Positions 1 to 6,404 of a stretch of 18,356 nt of DNA are shown here, in pieces. Each line of letters opens with the position of its first letter. Position 1 is the stretch's first letter. This DNA comes from an uncultured Prevotella sp. Lineage in GTDB: Bacteria; Bacteroidota; Bacteroidia; Bacteroidales; Bacteroidaceae. Under the pieces are notes generated by a model. That model made no database searches and was not told the origin of the DNA. It saw nothing but the letters and a program-made list of their open reading frames with translations. The stretch spans positions 1 to 18,356 of the forward strand of contig OMVH01000142.1 in NCBI GenBank assembly GCA_900314365.1. Direction: 5' to 3'. The position numbers were made by a program, and so were the translations under genes.

Positions 1-705
1 ATCCACTCTGCACTCTTCGACGCACAAGGCTCTATCGTAGCCCAAAGCGGTGACTTCAAATACGACATCTCTACAGGTGACTCCGTGCAAGTGGCAATCT
101 CACATACCTATACTGTGGAGCCTGGTTCTTACACGATAGGACTCATCGACGAAAACACCACCAAGCTCTGTACGCCCCAACCCGTTGAGGTGCTCGCCAC
201 GCCGGCCGAGTCGGCAAAGATAGAGATGGCCAGTCAGCTCTCCTTTGACCACAACGAAGCCGTGCCTGCCGACAGCGTGGCTCTGACAGCCCACATCAAG
301 GTCAGCCAAGGTGTCTTTGCCAACGACCTTACCATCTACATCACCGATGCAAAGGGCAACAGCGTCGTAGGAAGCTTCAATCCGGAATTCGTTTTCGGTG
401 AGGCGGGCGAAGAGAAGGCGGTCAACTTCTACTGTCCGTTCGAGAACGGTGTGCCCGGCACCACCTACAAAGCACAGCTCATCAACCTGAGTCAGCTCAC
501 CTATGTCACGCCAACCGACATGGCCTCGTGCCTCTTCACACTGAAAGGCGGCGCTACGACAGGCATCAGTCAAACGACTACAGAGCAACGCCACTCACGA
601 GGCATCTACTCTCTCGACGGTCGCAGGGTCAACTCCACCGGCAGCACGGACGGCCTACGCCCGGGAATCTACATCCGTGACGGAAAGAAACTGATAGTGA
701 AATAA
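1..705 (+). CDS. C-terminal part of a secreted protein with a type IX-like sorting domain (partial)
   Basis: The reading frame is open from base 1, so the start lies outside the window and 234 residues remain. The GTG at 85 is only an internal codon. The visible part is rich in beta-strand-like sequence with two or more sandwich-like segments (fragment residues about 1-80 and 85-185). It ends with a short tail after 'GISQ': a segment reading IYSLDGRRV, a turn, then LRPGIYIRDGKKLIVK. That pattern is typical of the C-terminal domain that directs Bacteroidetes proteins to type IX secretion or surface attachment. The catalytic or binding part, if any, is not in view, so no function is assigned. 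The next gene starts 25 bases downstream with no terminator between them, so the two are probably co-transcribed. Confidence 0.85.
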   Translation: MHSALFDAQGSIVAQSGDFKYDISTGDSVQVAISHTYTVEPGSYTIGLIDENTTKLCTPQPVEVLATPAESAKIEMASQLSFDHNEAVPADSVALTAHIKVSQGVFANDLTIYITDAKGNSVVGSFNPEFVFGEAGEEKAVNFYCPFENGVPGTTYKAQLINLSQLTYVTPTDMASCLFTLKGGATTGISQTTTEQRHSRGIYSLDGRRVNSTGSTDGLRPGIYIRDGKKLIVK

Positions 706-730
706 CATAATAATCTTTTATAAAGCGCTT

Positions 731-3700
731 ATGGACAAAACTTTATTCTTAGCTATGGCCGCCACTCTGGCGGTATCACTTCCGGGCCATGCTCAGCTCA
801 AGCTGCCTGAGAAGAGCGGCGAACCCTACTGGCTGGCACGGGTTGTCAGCCCGAAGGCAGCACTGCCGAACGCAACAAAGTTGCCACAAAGGGCTGCCCG
901 CCGCAACGTGAAAGCTGCCGCTGTGAGCAACCTGTTTGCAGGCCGCACTTTCTACGGAAACCTCACGAACTCCGACGACTGGGCCGGAACCTCCATAGGT
1001 GGAGTGCCCTATGGCATCTACAGCTACACCTTCGGCGACGAAACCAACTTCAAGGCTGTAGCCACGTCGACAATCTACAACTTCATGTCGAGCGCCTTCG
1101 GCCGCGACCGTTTCATCGGCGTCTATCCCATGAGTATTATGGGAGCACTCAACGGAGTAAGGTACATTGAGCTTGACTCGGCCAAGTTCGACAAGAAGTG
1201 GGAGGAAGTCTATGCCAATGCAAGCTATGGCTACATCCCGACCGCTATGACTTATGACCCCACAAGCGACAAGTTCTATGCTGCGCTCTACAACGACCAG
1301 CTCAACGGGCTCAACTGGGCAGTATTCAATGACAAGACACGCAAATTCGATATACTGAAGAAGTGGAGCAACGATTTCCAGCCCGTCACCCTTGGAGCCA
1401 CCCCCGACGGTAAGCTCTACAGCATAGGCCTTGATGGCTACTATTATGCCATCGACAAGGCTACAGGCGATGCCGAAATGATTGGCGAGCCGGGCGTTAC
1501 ACCCGCCAACTATGTGCAGTCGATGGGCTACGACGGCCGCACGGGCACTTTCATCTGGCAAGCTGTGACGAACAGTGGAGAGGCTCTCTATTCGGTAGAC
1601 GTCAACACCGGTGAGGCCACAGTCATCAATTCGCTCACCAAGAATGAGCAGCTCTCCTCGCTCTTCTTCAAGAGTCAGGAAGCCAAGGACAAGGCTCCTG
1701 CTGCCATCAGCGACCTCAGCCTCAGTTTCACCGGCACTCCTAACCTCAGTGGCGACCTCACCTTCACCGTACCTACAAAGTCGTACGACGGGACCACACT
1801 CACCGGAAATGTCAGCATGACCATCTATGTGGACGGCACGGCAGTGAAGCAAAACAACGCTGTAGCTCCGGGAAGCAAGCAGACACAGGCCGTCAGCCTG
1901 AGCAACGACAACCACTACGTAGCCGTCGTACTGGGCAACAGCGAAGGCTTCTCGCCCAATAACTACGTCTATCAGTATGTGGGCTACGACACACCGGAAC
2001 CCGTCAGCAATGTGACGTTGGCTGTCGACAGTACGGCCAATCAGTTCAAGCTCTCCTGGACGGCGCCCGAAGCCGGTATCAACAAGGGCTACATCGACAA
2101 GGCCAATCTGAAGTACAACATCGTGCGTATGCCCGACAGTGTCACTGTGGCCCAAGCTCTTTCGGGCAACCAGTTCACAGAGCCTCTTCAAAGCAAGCTC
2201 GAGAGATATTACTACAGAGTCTATCCCGTTAACGCAGACAAGACGGGTGCCGTAGCCGAGTCGAACAAAGTGCTCTATGGCAACGCCTACGAGGTACCCT
2301 ACAGCGAAGACTTCAGCAGCGACGAGACTCTTCCTCTCTTCACCATCATTGACGGCAGCGGCGAAGGCGTCACATGGCAATACAACTCCTTCAACCATTG
2401 CATGGGCATCAACACGTCGGCTTACTCCATCAAGGATCGTTCCAACGACTGGCTTATCACACCGGGTGTGAGCCTCAAGCCGGGAATCACCTATGCTCTC
2501 GTCTACAACATGCGCAACACGTTCAAGGATTACGTGGAGTCCTACAAGATTCTCTACGGAACCAACCCCAACGACACCACTACCTTCAAGTTGGTGGAAC
2601 AATGCGACAGCTTCGATGTGAACGGAGAACTGACAGATGTTGAGAACGATATCCATGTGGACAAGGCAGGTACCTATTATTTCGCCTTGGTATGCACCAG
2701 TAAGGGCCCCGACTGTACGGGCATGTTCGTCAACAAGATTTCGGTGGATGCCTTAGGAGCCAATGGCGCTCCCGCAGCTCCGACGGAGCTTACGCTCACG
2801 CCCGACTCTGAGGGCGACATGAAGGCTGAGCTCTCCTTCACTGCTCCGAACAAGACTTTAGGCGGCGACACCATCACCGGTGACCTCACCGCAAAAATCT
2901 ATCTCGACGATGCCGCCGAGCCTCTCACTTCGCTCAAAGTAACTGCCGGAAAGAAGTTCTCCTATACGGACACTTCCGTGAAGGGTGTCGGCGTCCATAA
3001 GTACTCGGTAGCAGCCTCGAACGCAGCAGGCGAAGGCAAGCGTGCCAGTACGTCGGCTTTCATCGGTGTCTACACTCCCACATACACCAACACCTTCGAT
3101 GACGAGAGCAGCGCCAAGTTCTTCACCTCCTTCCTCAACGGAGAGGCCGTGGATGGATACGATGTGAGGGGATGGCAATACAATAGCTGGAGCCACGACC
3201 TCGAACTTAGCTACTATCCGGCTTCTACGGCCCTGCCCGCAACAATGAGCCTCCTGTTCCCGGCTATCAAACTGGCTAAGGACTCCGTCTACGAGGTGAC
3301 ATTCACGTGGGACAACAGTGTCTACGGCACCGCCGAAGTACCCGCAGAGTTCGGCTACACTCGCTCAGCGAAACCGGAGAATCTGATTAAGTTAGGCGAT
3401 CTGCCACGCACGAGCTACAATGCCAACCTGCCTCAAAGCTTCAACATCATTACGTCCGAGGCCGGCAAGTACTATCCTTACATCAATATAAGTACGGCCG
3501 TTGCCAACTATCTCTCGCCTTCTATCGACAGTATTGTCATTAAGAAGAAGGCCTCAGCCTACGCTCCCTCAGCCGTAAAGAACCTGAAAGCACTCAACGA
3601 CCAGACCGGTGCTCTCAAGGCTACAGTCAGCTTCTCTGCTCCTACCACCGACTACGCAGGCAGAGCCCTCACCGGCAACCTCTCCGTGAACATCTTCCGC

Positions 3701-4915
3701 GGAACAAACAACACCATTCCCGTGAAGACCTTCTCGAACGTGGAACCCGGCGCAGCTCTCACTTGGACCGACGAGTCAGCTCTCAAGGGATACGATAACT
3801 ACATGGTGGTTCCGGCCAATGACCACGGTAACGGAGAAGCAAGCAGCGACACTTGCTATGTCGGCATCGACAAGCCTCTCAACGTGGAGAACTACGCTGT
3901 GAAGGGCAACGCCTCCAACACGGGTGCCGTCATCACCTGGGACACGCCGAAGGGTGGTGTTCACGGTGGTGTCATCAGCAACGGTTCACTGAAGTACATC
4001 GTTGCAGAATATCTCCCTCAGGAACAGGATGCCAACAAGAAGCTCAAACTGTTGGGCAGGACCAGCGGCCTAAGCTTCAACGTGGAGAATGTAGAGACTG
4101 CCGACTCGCAGGCTGTACACTACTACACCGTTATACCCTATACTGATGCCGGCTACGACCTGCATTACGCTTACATCGCAAACGTGGTGCTCGGAAAACC
4201 TTACGCACTACCTTACAAGGAATCGTTTGCAAACGGAGCTGAGACCACCAATGTCTGGCTGGCTTCGTCGGCGAACAACTATGCTAAGTGGTCGGAGCAA
4301 CAGGACGGTCAGACCTACAAGTCACAGGACGGCGATAACGGAATGGCACTCTTCTATTTCGGCTCCTACTACGAGAACAACCAGAAGGGATACCTCGTAT
4401 CGCCCAAGTTCAAAGTGGCCGACAAGGCTTACGTTGACTTCTGGGTATACCAGGGCATAGCCAAGCAGTACACTAAGCCGGCCTACCTTATCGTAAGCCA
4501 GAACACAGACGACGGCAAGTATGTGGCTCTCGGTGATACGATATTCATCAACGACAGCACCGCAGGCTGGCACCTGCACCATCTGGAGCTCAAGAACACC
4601 ACCGGCAACTTCGCCACACTGCTCTTTGAAGCCAGTGTGAGCGGCAGCCGCGACTACGTGTTCATCGACAACATCGTCGTGGGAACACCCACCACAACAG
4701 GCATTGAGCAGGTACTTGGTGCCGAAGCTGGTGTGCGTGGTGTGAAGAACGGCATCTCACTGCTTGGCCTCAATGGCAAACAAGTAAGCATCTACACAGT
4801 GGGAGGCCAGCTCGTGGATGCATTCAAGTCTTCGGGCAATGACATCCGCAATCTGGTACCCGGTGTCTACGTGGTAAGGGTTGACGGCAAGAGTTTCAAG
4901 GTAACTGCAAGATAA
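731..4915 (+). CDS. Large secreted modular surface protein: propeller-like N-terminus, Fn3 and cleaved-adhesin-like modules, type IX-like C-terminal domain
   Basis: The product has 1394 residues. Residues 1-21 form a signal peptide ending GHA-Q. Residues about 65-320 contain repeated segments such as 'GATPDGKLYSIGLDG' and 'LYSVDVNTGEATVI', like beta-propeller blades. Three modular rounds follow. Fn3-like segments begin 'AP-A/S-A' at about 322, 680 and 944. Jelly-roll (choice-of-anchor J / cleaved adhesin type) segments start near 516 (VPYSEDFSS), 784 (YTNTFDDESS) and 1160 (LPYKESFANG). The first two jelly rolls share WQYNS(F/W)xH, and the first and third carry the typical 'DWLITPGV' / 'GYLVSPKF' strand. 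Residues 1324-1394 are a C-terminal sorting domain (VSIYTVGGQLV ... LVPGVYVVRVDGKSFKV). The likely role is adhesion or ligand binding at the outer surface; no catalytic motif was seen. The ATG at 731 is chosen because it gives the signal peptide. Confidence 0.88.
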   Translation: MDKTLFLAMAATLAVSLPGHAQLKLPEKSGEPYWLARVVSPKAALPNATKLPQRAARRNVKAAAVSNLFAGRTFYGNLTNSDDWAGTSIGGVPYGIYSYTFGDETNFKAVATSTIYNFMSSAFGRDRFIGVYPMSIMGALNGVRYIELDSAKFDKKWEEVYANASYGYIPTAMTYDPTSDKFYAALYNDQLNGLNWAVFNDKTRKFDILKKWSNDFQPVTLGATPDGKLYSIGLDGYYYAIDKATGDAEMIGEPGVTPANYVQSMGYDGRTGTFIWQAVTNSGEALYSVDVNTGEATVINSLTKNEQLSSLFFKSQEAKDKAPAAISDLSLSFTGTPNLSGDLTFTVPTKSYDGTTLTGNVSMTIYVDGTAVKQNNAVAPGSKQTQAVSLSNDNHYVAVVLGNSEGFSPNNYVYQYVGYDTPEPVSNVTLAVDSTANQFKLSWTAPEAGINKGYIDKANLKYNIVRMPDSVTVAQALSGNQFTEPLQSKLERYYYRVYPVNADKTGAVAESNKVLYGNAYEVPYSEDFSSDETLPLFTIIDGSGEGVTWQYNSFNHCMGINTSAYSIKDRSNDWLITPGVSLKPGITYALVYNMRNTFKDYVESYKILYGTNPNDTTTFKLVEQCDSFDVNGELTDVENDIHVDKAGTYYFALVCTSKGPDCTGMFVNKISVDALGANGAPAAPTELTLTPDSEGDMKAELSFTAPNKTLGGDTITGDLTAKIYLDDAAEPLTSLKVTAGKKFSYTDTSVKGVGVHKYSVAASNAAGEGKRASTSAFIGVYTPTYTNTFDDESSAKFFTSFLNGEAVDGYDVRGWQYNSWSHDLELSYYPASTALPATMSLLFPAIKLAKDSVYEVTFTWDNSVYGTAEVPAEFGYTRSAKPENLIKLGDLPRTSYNANLPQSFNIITSEAGKYYPYINISTAVANYLSPSIDSIVIKKKASAYAPSAVKNLKALNDQTGALKATVSFSAPTTDYAGRALTGNLSVNIFRGTNNTIPVKTFSNVEPGAALTWTDESALKGYDNYMVVPANDHGNGEASSDTCYVGIDKPLNVENYAVKGNASNTGAVITWDTPKGGVHGGVISNGSLKYIVAEYLPQEQDANKKLKLLGRTSGLSFNVENVETADSQAVHYYTVIPYTDAGYDLHYAYIANVVLGKPYALPYKESFANGAETTNVWLASSANNYAKWSEQQDGQTYKSQDGDNGMALFYFGSYYENNQKGYLVSPKFKVADKAYVDFWVYQGIAKQYTKPAYLIVSQNTDDGKYVALGDTIFINDSTAGWHLHHLELKNTTGNFATLLFEASVSGSRDYVFIDNIVVGTPTTTGIEQVLGAEAGVRGVKNGISLLGLNGKQVSIYTVGGQLVDAFKSSGNDIRNLVPGVYVVRVDGKSFKVTAR

Positions 4916-4949
4916 CTTCTCCGAGTCGTATCTTGAAAATCAACTTTGC

Positions 4950-4991
4950 AGGAGGTAAGCATCAACATTAGGTGCTTACCTCTTTATTTGT
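4950..4991 (+). terminator. Rho-independent terminator after the 1394-residue protein gene
   Basis: The arms GAGGTAAGCATC (4952-4963) and GGTGCTTACCTC (4971-4982) pair over 12 positions with one wobble pair and a 7-nt loop. They extend outward through 4950-4951 and 4983-4984, and TTTATTTG follows. It lies 35 bases after the stop codon and closes the first transcription unit. Confidence 0.85.
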
Positions 4992-5106
4992 AACTATACT
5001 AATGGATTCTTGCCGCTTATGAACGTAAGAAATCCATCCAAAAGAACCATCATCTCTATAATCGACCTGTCAACCAATTATAAATAAAGTTTGTGTACAT
5101 GGTCAA

Positions 5107-5194
5107 ACGGCCGTCATATAATTGGCTGACGGACGTCGCACAATTAGCTAACGGACGTCGTACAATTGACTGACGGCCGTTTTACCTATAGTCT
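5107..5194. repeat. 22-bp tandem repeat array, three good copies plus a decayed fourth
   Basis: Units lie at 5107-5128, 5129-5150 and 5151-5172; the first 8 bases of a fourth (5173-5180) run into diverged sequence to about 5194. Each begins ACGG(A/C)CGT and carries AATT at unit positions 14-17 or 15-18, followed by a (G/A)(G/A)CT(G/A) end. The first and last units contain the palindrome ACGGCCGT, and the two middle ones contain GACGTC. Regular spacing of palindromic cores every 22 bp (about two helical turns) suggests a repeated protein-binding site, but no function is proven. The array lies about 180 bp upstream of the promoter for the gene at 5377. Confidence 0.8.
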
Positions 5195-5245
5195 ACCAAA
5201 AAAGAAATATAAACCGTGGGAAGAGTTAGTGGTTGAAAGTTTACT

Positions 5246-5364
5246 TTTTTCTTTGCCATTCCCTTCGTTTGCACTACTCTATGCTGCGCATCAAGATTGG
5301 CGGCACTCAGGAATGGCGAAGAAAAAGACAAGCTTTTTCTTTGCCATTCCCTTCGTTTGCACTA
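5246..5364. repeat. Exact 31-bp direct repeat (5246-5276 and 5334-5364) covering promoter sequence
   Basis: The two 31-base copies are identical and start 88 bases apart. Both contain the -33 type TTTG and the same 19-nt spacer. Only the right copy continues into a proper -7 box (TATCTTTG); the left continues TACTCTAT. The right copy is therefore the working promoter and the left looks like a dead or altered duplicate. Confidence 0.85.
5310..5350. repeat. 18-bp inverted repeat (hairpin) overlapping the promoter -33 region
   Basis: GGAATGGCGAAGAAAAAG (5310-5327) pairs with CTTTTTCTTTGCCATTCC (5333-5350) with one G-T mismatch and a 5-nt loop. The right arm contains the -33 TTTG at 5340-5343. 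The left arm is thus an inverted copy of the promoter's upstream half. The hairpin lies upstream of the predicted transcription start, so it would act at DNA level or in a read-through transcript. Confidence 0.75.
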
Positions 5365-5370
5365 TCTTTG
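5340..5370 (+). promoter_or_regulatory. Bacteroidetes-type promoter for the lipoprotein gene at 5377
   Basis: TTTG at 5340-5343, a 19-nt spacer and TATCTTTG at 5363-5370 match the known Bacteroidetes sigma-ABfr consensus (-33 TTTG, -7 TAnnTTTG). The ATG begins 6 bases after the -7 box, so the transcript would have almost no leader. Confidence 0.8.
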
Positions 5371-5376
5371 CACATT

Positions 5377-5805
5377 ATGAAAAGACTATGGATTATCATG
5401 CTTGTCGTCGTGCTCGCCTCATGCACCAAGAGCCCTGATGACGAAGCCCGCCCCCTGATGGAGAAGATAGAGGACTTCTACGCCAAGGGGCAGTACCGGC
5501 TCGTGCTCGACTCCATTGACAGGCTTCGCGCCGACCATCCACGCGCCATCGAATGCCGCAAGAAGGCTCTTACCCTCTGGCAGGATGCCTCGCTGAAACT
5601 TGCACAGCACGACATTGCACTCACTGACTCTGCCCTGCAGGCTACGAAGGCTCAGATAGCCGCCACCACCGATTTGCTCACCCGCAACAAGCTCGGCGTC
5701 AGGCGCGACTCACTCCAAGCCCGCTACGATGCCATGTGCGGCGTGGTGAGGATGATTCACGCCCGGCAAAAGCAATATCAGCAGCGTGCTGAGAGCAGAA
5801 AGTAA
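5377..5805 (+). CDS. Small lipoprotein of unknown function with an all-helical body
   Basis: The product has 142 residues. MKRLWIIMLVVVLASC is a lipoprotein signal with the lipid-bearing Cys at residue 16, so the protein is expected to be membrane anchored. The rest is charged and helix-rich. Residues about 25-60 look like one TPR-type helical hairpin (KIEDFYAKGQYRLVLDSIDRL), and residues 75-135 are likely coiled-coil, with a basic tail. The ATG at 5377 is preferred over the GTG at 5233 because it creates the lipoprotein signal and sits just after a consensus promoter; the longer frame would run through the repeats. The gene precedes the DUF1599, DoxX and TPI genes and may start that cluster, although the next gene has its own candidate promoter. 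I do not recognise a named family. Confidence 0.8.
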   Translation: MKRLWIIMLVVVLASCTKSPDDEARPLMEKIEDFYAKGQYRLVLDSIDRLRADHPRAIECRKKALTLWQDASLKLAQHDIALTDSALQATKAQIAATTDLLTRNKLGVRRDSLQARYDAMCGVVRMIHARQKQYQQRAESRK

Positions 5806-5838
5806 GGCTGAAGGACTGTCTATTTCCGGATAATTGAC

Positions 5839-5846
5839 TAATTTTG
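5839..5846 (+). promoter_or_regulatory. Candidate -7 box (TAATTTTG) for the DUF1599 gene
   Basis: TAATTTTG matches TAnnTTTG and lies 8 bases before the ATG at 5855. The -33 region about 19-20 nt upstream (near 5815-5819) is a poor match, so promoter strength is uncertain. Confidence 0.5.
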
Positions 5847-5854
5847 CACAAGAT

Positions 5855-6400
5855 ATGGACAAAATAGATACAGAGTCGCAGTTCGGCAAGGTGATGGGAG
5901 AATGCCGCCACCTCTTCGAGATGAAACTTCACGACTACAGTCCCTCCTGGCGCTTGATGAGGCCCTCCACGGTCACCGACCAGCTTTTCATCAAGGCCAA
6001 ACGCATCCGTACACTTGGCGTGACGGGCACTTCACTGGTTGGAGAGGGCATACGTCCTGAGTTCATCGCACTCATCAACTATGGCATCATTGCCCTCATA
6101 CAATTGGAGAAAGGATATGCCGACACCGTCGACATGACATCGGAGGAGGCTTTGCAGCTCTACGACATCTACGCCCAGCAGGCCCTCGAACTCATGAAAA
6201 AGAAAAACCACGACTACGGTGAGGCATGGCGCGATATGCGTGTGAGCAGTTACACCGACTTCATCCTCACAAAGATTGAACGCGTGAAGGAGCTCGAGAA
6301 CAACGGCGGCAAGGCTTTGGTCTCTGAGGGCATAGCCTCCAATTATATGGACATCATCAACTACGCCGTGTTTGGGGCAATACGGCTGGCAAAGGATTAA
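5855..6400 (+). CDS. DUF1599 (nucleotide modification associated domain 1) protein with two tandem copies
   Basis: The product has 181 residues. It consists of two similar halves: residues about 20-84 (KLHDYSPSWRLMRP ... GIRPEFIALINYGIIALIQL) and 113-178 (KNHDYGEAWRDMRV ... GIASNYMDIINYAVFGAIRL). The shared K-x-HDY-xx-xW-R-x-MR, S/T-x-TD and I-NY segments are the signature I associate with DUF1599 (Pfam PF07659), a family linked by name to nucleotide modification but with no reaction I can state. There is no signal peptide, so it is cytosolic. The ATG at 5855 follows a -7 box; the in-frame TTG at 5834 would overlap that box and is rejected. The stop lies 4 bases before the DoxX start, so translation is probably coupled. 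Confidence 0.85.
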   Translation: MDKIDTESQFGKVMGECRHLFEMKLHDYSPSWRLMRPSTVTDQLFIKAKRIRTLGVTGTSLVGEGIRPEFIALINYGIIALIQLEKGYADTVDMTSEEALQLYDIYAQQALELMKKKNHDYGEAWRDMRVSSYTDFILTKIERVKELENNGGKALVSEGIASNYMDIINYAVFGAIRLAKD

Positions 6401-6404
6401 CGCT

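Larger units (their letters stand above)
4992..5376. other. Non-coding stretch between two transcription units
   Basis: This stretch contains no convincing gene. It holds the 22-bp tandem repeat array, the duplicated promoter segment and a long hairpin, each listed separately. Open frames crossing it (for example 5166-5438) have no recognisable protein features and overlap the repeats and the next gene. The rest (4992-5106) is AT-rich. It includes a sequence around 5086-5094 (TAAAGTTTG) that differs by one spacer base from a Bacteroidetes -7 box and is not called. Confidence 0.6.

Noticed and set aside
776..2656. 626-codon open frame on the minus strand
   Set aside because: It is a mirror of the 1394-residue gene; the plus-strand frame has a signal peptide, domains and sorting end, while this has none.
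5107..5194. CRISPR array
   Set aside because: Units are contiguous without unique spacers and no cas genes are near.
5233..5376. Upstream extension of the lipoprotein gene to a GTG at 5233
   Set aside because: It would translate the duplicated promoter and destroy the lipoprotein signal at 5377.
5166..5438. 90-codon plus frame over the repeats
   Set aside because: It covers repeat and promoter DNA, overlaps the real gene, and has no protein-like character.
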